In this document: positions 1 through 7,508 of the stretch, in pieces | Layout of the letters: the number at the start of each line of letters is the position of its first letter | How positions within the stretch are numbered: position 1 is the stretch's first letter | NCBI GenBank assembly: GCA_964634885.1 | Contig: CAZWLN010000079.1 | Span: 1-18,735, forward strand | Length of the DNA stretch: 18,735 nt | Direction: 5' to 3' | Source of the DNA: DAINRZ01 sp964634885 | GTDB lineage: Bacteria > Bacteroidota > Ignavibacteria > Kapaibacteriales > UBA2268 | The notes under the pieces: generated by a model | Told to the model about the DNA's origin: nothing | The model's database searches: none | What the model saw: only the letters and a program-made list of their open reading frames with translations | Position numbers and translations under genes: made by a program

Positions 1-64
1 CAAATACATATTTGAAAATGATGTCGTTTCGCAGGTTGATCTTCGATAAGTCGATTGTACTCAT
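1..64 (-). CDS. Start of a PD-(D/E)XK nuclease/transposase-family protein (partial, runs off window)
   Basis: Only the first 21 codons are visible. Reading the minus strand from the ATG at 64-62 gives MSTIDLSKINLRNDI and then IFKYVF. The stretch NDIIFKYVF near the N-terminus is the usual opening of the Rpn-like / PD-(D/E)XK nuclease family transposase proteins that are abundant in Bacteroidota and relatives. Those proteins act on DNA and are linked to recombination or mobile elements. A purine-rich GGTGAGG lies a few bases before the ATG and fits a ribosome binding site, and a promoter-like motif lies further upstream. The catalytic residues would lie outside the window, so the family call rests on the N-terminal motif alone. 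That an expressed gene starts here is more certain than its identity. Confidence 0.55.
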   Translation of the reverse strand, partial: MSTIDLSKINLRNDIIFKYVF

Positions 65-95
65 ATACCTCACCGTCAAGAATTTAAATTATTAC

Positions 96-127
96 CAAAT
101 ATAGTAATTAACAGTAAAAGTAACAAA
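96..127 (-). promoter_or_regulatory. Bacteroidota-type promoter candidate for the gene starting at 64
   Basis: On the minus strand a TTTG box (127-124) is followed by 20 nt and then TATATTTG (103-96). This fits the Bacteroidota sigma-factor consensus of TTTG, about 19-20 nt, then TAnnTTTG. It sits 31 nt before the ATG at 64, inside the only gap between that gene and the M16 protease. The match is by eye. Transcription start mapping would settle it, and whether this lineage uses the consensus is inferred. Confidence 0.45.
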
Positions 128-161
128 TACTATCGGATTGTACCCCGAAAAAGTTTACGGC

Positions 162-1454
162 TCAGTCCTCTTCGTCATAGAATATTACGGTACTCCATTT
201 GTCGAAGTCAAGGTAACGGGCGGCACAGTCCTTGATCTGGCCGGCTGTAACAGTCTCGACTGCCTCAATCGTCGAGTCAATGTCTTCATAGGTACCGATT
301 GAAAATTCGCTCTTTGCCAGGTTTGTCATACGGGTGTACAGGCTCTCCAGGGCCATAATGGTACTGGATTTGACTTGTTCTTTAGCCCGTCTGACCTCTG
401 TCCCGGGTATTTTTGACTCAATCAGCCTGCAGAATTCTTCCCTGACAATCCTGAGTATTTTATTGACGTTCTTTCTTTCTGCTGTGGAATAGACACTGAA
501 AGTACCCGTGTCGGACATATGCTGTATCGATGAATAAACTGCGTAGGCATAGCCGTGGCGCTCCCGCAGCTGGTGGTACAGCCTGGAACTCATGCCGTCG
601 CCGAGTATTACGTTAAGAAGGGCCAATGGGTATCTATCAATAGAATCGACACCGGGTATTATCTTACCAAGTGTGATGTGGCACTGAGAAAATGGCTTGT
701 CCGCTTCGAAGCGGGTGACAGTCTCAGTCAATACCGGCTCCCGCAATATAATATTCGATTTGCCTTTGGGAAGGCTGCCAAAATAGCGGGCAGCTTCCTG
801 GACAACAGTTTCGTGCGGTATGCAGCCGGCAGCAGAGACAATGATGTTCCGTGGATTATAGGCATCATGATGGAAACGGGCAACATCGTCGATTGTAATT
901 CTGCCCACACTGTCTTCGTAGCCGGCAATGGGGTGGCTTAAAGGATTGCCCTCAAACAGCTGCTTTTCTATATAATCGCAGATCAGTTCCTCCGGATCGT
1001 CTTCATAGGACTTAATTTCCTCGATGATGACCTGGCGCTCTTTCTCAAATTCTTTTTCAACCATTCGCGGGTTGAGGGCGACGTCTGCAAGTATCTCAAA
1101 CGACTTACGGAAATGACTGCCAAGGGCACGTACATAGAAACAGGTTTGCTCTTTGGTGGTAAATGCATTGGCATAGGCGCCGAGCGACTCGAACTGGGCA
1201 GATATCTGCCTCGAAGACCTGTTCTGTGTCCTGAGAAAGACAGCGTGTTCCAGGAAATGCGCTATGCCCTCTTTATTGCGAAGGTCGTCCCGTGATCCAA
1301 TGTCGATGTTGACACCTAATGCGAATGAATCGACGGAAGCCAACTCCTCTGTGATGACCCTCAGTCCGTTCGGCAGTTCCGTTTTCTTATATATCACCTG
1401 AGTTTTGCCGCTTGTCGTCAGCTTTCTCGGGTATTTATTCCTGGTCATTTCCAT
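162..1454 (-). CDS. M16 family zinc metalloprotease (insulinase/processing-peptidase type)
   Basis: The 430-aa protein is a typical single-unit bacterial M16 peptidase, which degrades or processes peptides. The N-terminal M16 domain (about residues 25-175) carries the inverted zinc motif HFLEH at residues 66-70, with His66 and His70 as ligands and Glu69 as general base. The distal ligand is expected at Glu145 or Glu146 in the IIEEI segment. The C-terminal M16 domain (about 185-365) contains RLYHQLRERHGYAYAVYSS, the substrate-binding Arg/Tyr region of the family. No signal peptide is seen, so it is probably cytoplasmic or acts with a partner. The first two in-frame ATGs (codons 1 and 3) are both possible and neither has a clear ribosome binding site. 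A 96-bp gap separates it from the upstream CBS gene, so it may have its own promoter. There is no sign of damage. Confidence 0.93.
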   Translation of the reverse strand: MEMTRNKYPRKLTTSGKTQVIYKKTELPNGLRVITEELASVDSFALGVNIDIGSRDDLRNKEGIAHFLEHAVFLRTQNRSSRQISAQFESLGAYANAFTTKEQTCFYVRALGSHFRKSFEILADVALNPRMVEKEFEKERQVIIEEIKSYEDDPEELICDYIEKQLFEGNPLSHPIAGYEDSVGRITIDDVARFHHDAYNPRNIIVSAAGCIPHETVVQEAARYFGSLPKGKSNIILREPVLTETVTRFEADKPFSQCHITLGKIIPGVDSIDRYPLALLNVILGDGMSSRLYHQLRERHGYAYAVYSSIQHMSDTGTFSVYSTAERKNVNKILRIVREEFCRLIESKIPGTEVRRAKEQVKSSTIMALESLYTRMTNLAKSEFSIGTYEDIDSTIEAVETVTAGQIKDCAARYLDFDKWSTVIFYDEED

Positions 1455-1485
1455 TATAATTTATACTTTTTCAAAAATTGCAAAT

Positions 1486-1515
1486 TAAAATTATCCTTTA
1501 GACTTAATTCGCAAA
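1486..1515 (-). promoter_or_regulatory. Weak promoter candidate for the M16 protease gene
   Basis: On the minus strand TTTG (1515-1512) is followed by 18 nt and then TAATTTTA (1493-1486), which matches TAnnTTTG except for the last base. The motif lies in the AT-rich gap about 32 nt before the protease start. AT-rich sequence yields such matches by chance, so this is tentative. Confidence 0.22.
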
Positions 1516-1550
1516 TTAATATTTGATTGTTTATGGAAAGCAGGAAGAGA

Positions 1551-2855
1551 CTAATCTGCCTGTTTGGGCATTACGCTGAGTTTTACTGACTCGATGAGCC
1601 TCTCAGAGCGTTTAATAATTGTACAGATATATCCTTCGATTTCTATCTGCTCGTTAAGTTCAGGAATTCTGCCTGTCGCGTTGATTATCAGGCCGCCGAC
1701 AGTCTCGTAGTCGTCGCTCTCCGCAAGCGGGATCGGCAGATATTCGTTGGCATCGTCGATTGTAGCAGCCGTTGCAACGAGAAAGTCCGTGTCGCTGAGT
1801 TTCTCAACGATGGGAGCCTCTTCGTCGTATTCGTCCTGTATTTCCCCGAATATCTCCTCCATAATATCTTCGAGAGTAACCAGGCCGGCAAGGCCGCCAA
1901 ACTCGTCGAGGACAAGAGACATATGGATTTTCATCTTTTGCATAGTGTTGAGCAGCGAACTGATCTTTTCTTCCTCGCCAACGAAATAGACAGGCCTGAT
2001 CAGGTCTTGTATCAAAATCAGTTCGGGATGCCAGATCATGCTGATAAGGTCTTTTGCGTAGATGATACCTTTGATGTTATCAATGTTGCCTTCATAGACG
2101 GGCATCCGGGAATAGCCTTCGTCAATGAACCTTTCCATTATGGACTGTGTTGTCACAGAGATTTCAACCGCCTCAATCCTGTTACGGGGAACCATCACCT
2201 GCTTGACGGGAGTGTCTGAAAAATCGAAAACATTCTCTAAGAGTTTATGTTCTGTCTTGTCGATTACGCCTGTTTTGGTGCCTTCCTCGAGCAGCAGGCG
2301 CAGTTCCTCTTCGCTGTGCTGTTCGATGTCTTCCGTCACCCTCTCGAAGCCAATCTGCTTAATGAACAGGTTGGCAATGGAGTTTAAAGTCCAGATGAAA
2401 GGCCTGAAAACGAAATAGAACAATCTCAGGGGTACAGACACAACCATTGAAACCTGTTCAGGCTTCTGGATTGCCAGGGACTTGGGAGCCAACTCCCCGA
2501 ACACGATGTGCAGGAATGTAATTGCAACAAAAGCCAGGGGCAACGCTATGTCGTGCGCCAGTTCAGGAGCGATGGGGATATTGAAAAATCCGGCTATGTC
2601 GAGAATGATTTTAGCTACGATCGGCTCGCCGATCCAGCCCAATCCGAGACTGGCAAGAGTAATGCCAAGCTGTGTCGCTGACAGGTAAGCGTCAAGGTTG
2701 TTAATCAGGTTTTTTACGATGGGAGCCAGCTTGCTGCCGTTCCTGATCTGCAGTTCTATCTGCGAAGCCCGTACTTTAACAATAGAGAACTCGGCAGCGA
2801 CAAAAAATGCGTTGAGAAAGACGAGAAGCAGCGTCAATATTATTCCAACTATCAT
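1551..2855 (-). CDS. CNNM/CBS-pair membrane protein of the CorC/HlyC (TlyC) hemolysin family
   Basis: The 434-aa protein has the three-part architecture of the CNNM/CorC family, which is associated with Mg2+ or Co2+ efflux across the inner membrane. The 'hemolysin' name is historical. The N-terminal DUF21 membrane domain (about 1-200) begins with the hallmark NAFFVAAEFSIVKVRAS and has several hydrophobic helices. A CBS pair follows (about 215-340), including VMVPR at the start of the first CBS domain and DEFGGLAGLVTLEDIMEEI in the second, which normally binds an adenine nucleotide. The C-terminal CorC_HlyC domain (about 350-428) contains the YETVGGLII segment. The start is well placed: GGAAGG lies about 6 nt upstream, inside the recO 3' end, and the recO stop is only 1 nt away (TGA-G-ATG). 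The two genes are therefore almost certainly co-transcribed and probably translationally coupled. Family assignment is secure; substrate is not. Confidence 0.93.
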   Translation of the reverse strand: MIVGIILTLLLVFLNAFFVAAEFSIVKVRASQIELQIRNGSKLAPIVKNLINNLDAYLSATQLGITLASLGLGWIGEPIVAKIILDIAGFFNIPIAPELAHDIALPLAFVAITFLHIVFGELAPKSLAIQKPEQVSMVVSVPLRLFYFVFRPFIWTLNSIANLFIKQIGFERVTEDIEQHSEEELRLLLEEGTKTGVIDKTEHKLLENVFDFSDTPVKQVMVPRNRIEAVEISVTTQSIMERFIDEGYSRMPVYEGNIDNIKGIIYAKDLISMIWHPELILIQDLIRPVYFVGEEEKISSLLNTMQKMKIHMSLVLDEFGGLAGLVTLEDIMEEIFGEIQDEYDEEAPIVEKLSDTDFLVATAATIDDANEYLPIPLAESDDYETVGGLIINATGRIPELNEQIEIEGYICTIIKRSERLIESVKLSVMPKQAD

Positions 2856-2856
2856 C

Positions 2857-3609
2857 TCAGCCTTCCATCAGGCTTAGTGAGCGATACTTGAATACCTTGT
2901 CCAGGTGAAAACTGAAATATCGGCTGAAAAAGCTTGTAATTACAGGCCGCATGGCGTCGGTAAAACAATAGCTGAAGCAACTCTCGAAAGGGCTTCTGCC
3001 AATGGCAATCAACCTGTTGACGATCTCCGGTTCCATCATGAAATAGTCCTTGTGCGGCGTCAACTGCCGCCTATCGATGCCTCCGTTGTGAAGGGACAAT
3101 AAGACCTTGCCTTTACTGTCTCCGTCTGTGTCCATGTACTGTTCATCCCTTGCTAATTCAAGTCCGAAACCCAATATTTCCGCCAGTTGCAATTGTGAAT
3201 ATGCAAACAGTGAAAACGGATTTTCAATTTTTTCATTTAGTAATATAATAGATTTTATCAACAAAGAAAATAATTCTTCATTTTTTTCATCAGAATTTAT
3301 TGTTTGACTGGCCGATTCGATGATGGCCAGGCCGTAGATGATGTGTTCCGGCGACTCGTAAAGTTTCTTCAGGCTGGTGGTGGATTCTGAACCGGAGAGC
3401 AGGTGGAGGTCCCTGTTCGGCTTCTTGTAAAACGCAATGCGGCAGATGCTCATCGGTTCAAGAGAGCTGCCGTACTTACTTTTCAGGCTTCTGGCCCCTT
3501 TTGCTATTACCGACACCCGGCCTTCCTCCCGGGTGAAATAGGTAACAATTTTGCTGCTGTCTCCGTACTTCCGGCTGTGCAGGGTAATTGCATCCGTATT
3601 TATCAACAT
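2857..3609 (-). CDS. recO: DNA repair protein RecO
   Basis: The 250-aa protein is a RecO, the mediator that helps load RecA onto SSB-coated single-stranded DNA with RecR (RecFOR pathway). The N-terminal OB-fold (about 1-80) opens with the family pattern MLINTDAITLHSRKYGDSSK and continues with YFTREEGRVSVIAKGARS. The remainder is the alpha-helical RecO C-terminal domain (about 85-240). The CxxC zinc-binding cysteines found in some RecO proteins are absent, as in several other lineages. AGGA sits only 1 nt before the ATG, too close for a normal ribosome binding site, but the N-terminal sequence fits the family start. The gene follows a 281-bp gap after the LRR gene and leads into the CNNM/CBS gene, so a recO promoter probably lies in that gap. 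Confidence 0.9.
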   Translation of the reverse strand: MLINTDAITLHSRKYGDSSKIVTYFTREEGRVSVIAKGARSLKSKYGSSLEPMSICRIAFYKKPNRDLHLLSGSESTTSLKKLYESPEHIIYGLAIIESASQTINSDEKNEELFSLLIKSIILLNEKIENPFSLFAYSQLQLAEILGFGLELARDEQYMDTDGDSKGKVLLSLHNGGIDRRQLTPHKDYFMMEPEIVNRLIAIGRSPFESCFSYCFTDAMRPVITSFFSRYFSFHLDKVFKYRSLSLMEG

Positions 3610-3890
3610 TCCTGTTCTAACTTATTATTAGCTATCCCAATTAAAAAAAGAAAATTACAAAAAATGTAAATGCAAAAACAGTTTATTCTGAATTTCCCAA
3701 TCATAAGACACAGGAGCCCTATCAGTAGGAGCAAAACACCGTCGAGGGCTTGTCAGCCGGAGCAGTCCCAGCCTCAAAGTTCTTCCGACAATGCATGTTT
3801 CCTGTTTTCGTATTTACGGCCAAAACGATTGACTGTGGACATTATTCAATGTCAACAGACATGTTGTCAGATTGTCTGTCAACCTTAGCG
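3610..3890. other. 281-bp intergenic region between the LRR genes and recO
   Basis: No gene can be supported here. The half next to recO (about 3610-3700) is strongly AT-rich on the minus strand and is the likely place for a recO promoter, although I found no convincing TTTG/TAnnTTTG pair. The half next to the LRR gene (3851-3883, just after its stop) has an imperfect inverted repeat: ACAGACA and TGTCTGT arms around an 11-nt loop, with no T-tract, so it is a weak terminator candidate at best. Two tiny minus-strand ORFs (3722-3796 and 3603-3704) are discussed elsewhere as doubtful. Confidence 0.5.
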
Positions 3891-5858
3891 TTAATAAGAT
3901 ATAGCTGTATTAGGCATTTTTGCCTGGAGCGCTTCCAGGGATGCATCATCCATTAAATTGCCGGACATCTCAAGCTCCTTCAGGTTAACAAGCTTCTCAA
4001 AACCGTCAGGCAGCTTTTGAATCTTATTCATCGAAAGGCCCAGGAGTTCAAGGCTTTGTAGATTGGCAACCGACGCAGGAAGTTCTGCGATCTCATTGTT
4101 CAAAAGCACAAGGTGCTTCAGGTTTTTCAGTTTACCAATGCTTTCGGGGATCTTCGCAATCTTGTTATTGCTAAGCCACAATTGGACCAGGCCGGTTAAC
4201 TCGCCGATATTATCGGGCAATCGCGTAATCTGGTTGTCGTCGAGATGTATCTCAGTCAGGTAACTGATTTTTACTATTGAGTCGGGTATAACTTTAATTT
4301 TATTATTGTTCAGATCGAGTGATTTTAAGAATTTGATTTTGCCGATGCTTTCCGGTATTACTTCGATGGCATTGTTTTTCAGTCCGAGGAAATACAGCTT
4401 GTCGAGATTACCGATGCTGTCGGGCAGGTTTTGGATCTTATTCTTTTCCAGATTGACGAACGAAAGAGAAGAACAACCGGAAAAGCTTTCGGGTATGATT
4501 TCGATCTGGTTCTCCCGAAGGTCCATGTATTCGAGTTTCTTTAGGTTACCGATGGCTTTGGGTATGTTCCTGATCTTGTTGGCGCTCAGGTCAAGTTTTT
4601 TTAACTCTGTCATATTGCTCATCGATTCGGGAAGAGAATCAATACTGTTGTCATTGCCTTTTATCTCACGTAGTTCTTTCAAATTGCCGATGCTTTCCGG
4701 CAAACGTGCAATTCCGTTATTATTAAAAAAGAACAGTTCGAGATTAACCAATTTACCAATTTTCTCCGGCAATTTCTGGAGCCTGTTGTATTGGACACCG
4801 AATGTTTTCAGGTTGATCAAGCCCGAGATGCTCTCAGGCAGGCTTTGGATGTTGTTCTCCTGAACGCCCAGGACAACGAGGTTTTTCAGGTCACCGATTG
4901 TCTCCGGCAAAAAGGTCAGTTTGTTTTTCATTAGAATGAGCTTGCGAAGGTTTGTGAGCTGCCCTATCTCAGGCTGTATTTCCATGAACATATTGCCTTC
5001 GGCATACAACTCGACGAGGCCTTCGAGATTGAAGAACGACAGTGGGAACTGGTCCAGCCTGTTTTGATTGAGGTCGAGGTTCCTGAGGCTTTTCAATTCG
5101 CCGAAGCCTTCGGGAAGCATCAGAATCTCGTTCTCCCTGGCGCTGAACATATAGAGATTGGACAGGTTCTTGAAACTTTCAGGCAATAAGGAAAACTTAT
5201 TCTGCGATATTATCAATTTCCTCAATTTCTTCAGGTTGCCAAAATCGGCAGGTAGTTCAATGATCTTGTTTTTTTGAAGTGTCAGGTCTTCCAGGTTTGT
5301 GAGGTTACAGAACTCGGCAGGAAGAGACTTGATGTTGTTTTCACTAAGGTCCAGCCTCTTAAGCTTAGCCAGCTTGCCGATCTCGGGAGGAACGGTTTCA
5401 AGTGAATTGGCGGCAGCGTCGAGGGCTTCGAGACTGGCAATAGAGCCGATCGTCGCCGGAAGATAGGATATTTTATTCATGTGGACACTCAAAAACAGGA
5501 GATTCTTCATGTCCTTGATGGATTCGGGCAGGTTGTAAAGCTCATTCTTCGTCACAACCAGGAACTGGAGGTTTGTCAACTGTACGATGTCATTCGGCAA
5601 CTCCGTTATCCTATTATTATGCAGATTAAGGTATTGAAGGTTTTTATATTTCAGCACTTCAACAGGGAAAGCTGTCAATCCAAGGTTCGAAAGCTCAATT
5701 TTATAAACACTGTTTGGATTCTTTGCAGCTTCCTTCAGATCAGTGTAAACCTTCTGGCCTGCCAAAGCTGCCGAATCGAGCAGCTTGTCCTGTGCCGTCA
5801 GGGTACCTGTACCGATCATCATTACTACAAACAACAGCATTACATTAAATTTCTTCAT
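3891..5858 (-). CDS. Exported leucine-rich-repeat protein, 24 perfect-length 23-residue repeats
   Basis: The 655-aa protein has a Sec signal peptide (residues 1 to about 23, ending LTAQ, a common Bacteroidota-style cleavage region). A short helical N-cap and partial repeat follow (about 24-73, with YTDLKEAAKNP then ELSNLGLTAFP), resembling the N-cap of Leptospira LRR proteins. Residues 74-625 are 24 LRR units, each exactly 23 residues (consensus LxxLxLxxNxIxxLPxxIGxLxx). A 30-residue tail closes the solenoid. Such proteins form curved binding surfaces, and the ligand cannot be read from sequence. No membrane anchor, LPXTG motif or obvious type IX secretion C-terminal domain is seen, so periplasmic or outer-surface location is inferred. 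It follows its 492-aa paralogue after 54 bp, so the pair is probably co-transcribed. No clear ribosome binding site precedes the ATG, but the signal peptide supports this start. Confidence 0.9.
   Translation of the reverse strand: MKKFNVMLLFVVMMIGTGTLTAQDKLLDSAALAGQKVYTDLKEAAKNPNSVYKIELSNLGLTAFPVEVLKYKNLQYLNLHNNRITELPNDIVQLTNLQFLVVTKNELYNLPESIKDMKNLLFLSVHMNKISYLPATIGSIASLEALDAAANSLETVPPEIGKLAKLKRLDLSENNIKSLPAEFCNLTNLEDLTLQKNKIIELPADFGNLKKLRKLIISQNKFSLLPESFKNLSNLYMFSARENEILMLPEGFGELKSLRNLDLNQNRLDQFPLSFFNLEGLVELYAEGNMFMEIQPEIGQLTNLRKLILMKNKLTFLPETIGDLKNLVVLGVQENNIQSLPESISGLINLKTFGVQYNRLQKLPEKIGKLVNLELFFFNNNGIARLPESIGNLKELREIKGNDNSIDSLPESMSNMTELKKLDLSANKIRNIPKAIGNLKKLEYMDLRENQIEIIPESFSGCSSLSFVNLEKNKIQNLPDSIGNLDKLYFLGLKNNAIEVIPESIGKIKFLKSLDLNNNKIKVIPDSIVKISYLTEIHLDDNQITRLPDNIGELTGLVQLWLSNNKIAKIPESIGKLKNLKHLVLLNNEIAELPASVANLQSLELLGLSMNKIQKLPDGFEKLVNLKELEMSGNLMDDASLEALQAKMPNTAISY
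3984..5639 (-). repeat. 24 x 69-bp coding repeat array (23-residue LRR units)
   Basis: Codons 74-625 of the LRR gene form 24 tandem units of exactly 69 bp (1656 bp in total), counted from the translated sequence. No unit has an insertion or deletion. At protein level the conserved positions are the Leu ladder, the Asn, and the LP(E)xIGxL segment. At DNA level units have diverged considerably. Confidence 0.85.
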
Positions 5859-5912
5859 GGCAATCTCATTATTATATTAATAATTATATTCATTTTTTCA
5901 ATAATTCTCAGA

Positions 5913-7391
5913 CTATATAAACAGCTTTATGATGTTAAACAATTCTTTCAGGTTTTTTTTGATTTTTTCATCAAACAGGTTATCTTCCAGGAACAGCATC
6001 TTCAACGAAGGAGGTATCAGCCCGGAAAAAGACATAAGCCTGTTACCTGTCAGGTTCAGTACCCTGAGGTTTTTCAACTTCATCAATTCAGTACTGACCG
6101 TATCGATCCGGTTATTGTCAAGCCATAATTCTTCGAGATTCTCTAATGAATAGAGTTCGGGAGGCAGCGCTCTGATGTAGTTCGAACCCAGGTAAAGCTT
6201 TTTCAGGTTCTTCATCAGGCCAATCGACTTCGGGATTGTTGTTATTTCGTTCCAGTTGAGCCAGAGTTCTGTAAGGGACGGTACACCCGAAAGCAGCTTC
6301 AATGTCTTGTCGAGGTTAAGTTTTTTGTTATCCCTCAGATCGAGGTCTTCAAGCTTGTTTAAGCCGTTGAAGCAGGCAGGCAATGCAGTAAGGGCGTTGC
6401 GTTTCAGGTCGAGCTTCACCAGGGAATGAAGTCCGCCGAAACCTGCCGGCAGAGTTGCAATTCTGTTCGAGGCAAAACCGATCTTTTTCAGGTTCTTCAG
6501 TTTACCAATCGCTTCGGGAATTGTAACAACCTGATTATTATCGAAGTCGATGTTTTCAAGATTTGCAAGTGTCCAAAGGCAGTCAGGCAACTCAGCTATC
6601 TGGTTATGATTGAAAATCAGCGTTTGGAGCTGAAACATTTTTGCGATGGCCTGTGGGATCGATGTTAAATTATTGATGCTGACGTCAAGTGTTTTTAATT
6701 GGTAAAAATTGAAAGCGTTTTGGGGTATTTCCTTAAGATTGTTCTCGCCGAGCTTCAGTACTTTGAGGTTCCTGTTGGCCGTCAGAAGGCCCAGGGCATT
6801 GTTAATGTCGAGAAACGGCACACTGCGAAGGTCAAGTTCCTGTAAACTGCCGATGTTCCCGATGTTCTCCGGCAGGGAATCGATCAGGTTGCCTTTGAGA
6901 GACAGCACCTTAAGTTTTGCCAGGTTACCAAAGCCCGGAGGCAAGCGTTTAATCTGGTTTGATTTCAGTTCCACAATCTCAAGGTTGGTAAGCCTGCCCA
7001 AAGACAAAGGCAGTTCCGGAAGGGCACATTCGTTGAGGTACAGGTAACTGAGTTTTTCCAGATTGCCGAACTCTTCGGGAATTTTCTCCAATGGATTGGA
7101 GTTGACTGACAGGTACCTGAGACTCTTCAATTTGCACAGTTGCTCCGGCAATTCAACCAGCCAGTTCCTGTCGAGTATTAAGGTATCAAGGTTACTGAGG
7201 CTGGTGATCGATTGCGGTATCTCAATCAGGTTTTGGCCGCTGAGGTCCAGAGCCGTGGCTGTGGCAGCATGGGAAATAGCTTCCGCCATGGACTTGTAAA
7301 CTTTAGCGTTAAGCGCTGACGGCAAACAAAGCACTGTGAATTGGAGTGCAATTGTAAGCGCCGTGAGAACAACTGATTTTCTCTGAACCAT
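5913..7391 (-). CDS. Exported leucine-rich-repeat protein (paralogue of the downstream LRR gene)
   Basis: The 492-aa protein begins with a clear Sec signal peptide (residues 1-29, cleavage expected after SALNA). An N-cap follows (about 30-67, VYKSMAEAI then LDLSGQNLIEIP) similar to that of the neighbouring LRR protein and of Leptospira-type LRR proteins. Residues 68-462 hold 17 LRR units: 14 of 23 residues, two of 26 (units 6 and 13, where the LP segment is replaced by an irregular loop) and one of 21. A 30-residue lysine-rich amphipathic C-cap ends the protein. The binding partner is unknown. It starts 117 bp after the GTPase gene, with a double hairpin in between, so it may be a separate transcription unit. 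No ribosome binding site is obvious. The regular 26-residue exceptions distinguish it from the perfectly periodic neighbour. Confidence 0.9.
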   Translation of the reverse strand: MVQRKSVVLTALTIALQFTVLCLPSALNAKVYKSMAEAISHAATATALDLSGQNLIEIPQSITSLSNLDTLILDRNWLVELPEQLCKLKSLRYLSVNSNPLEKIPEEFGNLEKLSYLYLNECALPELPLSLGRLTNLEIVELKSNQIKRLPPGFGNLAKLKVLSLKGNLIDSLPENIGNIGSLQELDLRSVPFLDINNALGLLTANRNLKVLKLGENNLKEIPQNAFNFYQLKTLDVSINNLTSIPQAIAKMFQLQTLIFNHNQIAELPDCLWTLANLENIDFDNNQVVTIPEAIGKLKNLKKIGFASNRIATLPAGFGGLHSLVKLDLKRNALTALPACFNGLNKLEDLDLRDNKKLNLDKTLKLLSGVPSLTELWLNWNEITTIPKSIGLMKNLKKLYLGSNYIRALPPELYSLENLEELWLDNNRIDTVSTELMKLKNLRVLNLTGNRLMSFSGLIPPSLKMLFLEDNLFDEKIKKNLKELFNIIKLFI

Positions 7392-7428
7392 ATAAACATA
7401 AATAATAATTCAACATAATCATTTATTT

Positions 7429-7454
7429 ATACAGCGGGCTGTTGCCCGCTGTAT
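7429..7454 (-). terminator. Strong hairpin after the GTPase gene (possible terminator)
   Basis: A perfect 11-bp stem (arms 7429-7439 and 7444-7454, ATACAGCGGGC with its reverse complement) encloses a 4-nt loop. It lies 54 bp past the stop of the GTPase gene, at the end of the long operon. On the minus strand it is followed by AAATAAATG rather than a T-tract, so it is not a textbook intrinsic terminator. It could end the operon, stabilise the mRNA 3' end, or be part of a dispersed repeat. Confidence 0.45.
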
Positions 7455-7458
7455 TGAC

Positions 7459-7476
7459 GCCGCCTGTAAAAGCGGC
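7459..7476. other. Second short hairpin next to the strong one
   Basis: GCCGC (7459-7463) and GCGGC (7472-7476) form a 5-bp GC stem with an 8-nt loop, only 4 bp from the stronger hairpin. Read on the plus strand it is followed by ATTATTTTTC and looks like a weak terminator, but there is no plus-strand gene to end. Read on the minus strand it precedes the stronger hairpin after the GTPase stop. Confidence 0.35.
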
Positions 7477-7508
7477 ATTATTTTTCTAATTTACCTTTAT
7501 TGCCCCTG

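Noticed and set aside
3722..3796. 24-codon minus-strand ORF with a faint zinc-ribbon look (MHCRKNF, then VFCSY) in the gap before recO
   Set aside because: The paired CxxC cysteines are missing, the frame is short and ends in TGA TAG, and no continuous small zinc-ribbon gene can be rebuilt without several changes. It could be a remnant, but the support is too weak.
5481..6128. 215-codon plus-strand ORF spanning both LRR genes
   Set aside because: It is antisense to the LRR repeats, and its composition reflects the complement of Leu/Asn-rich repeats.
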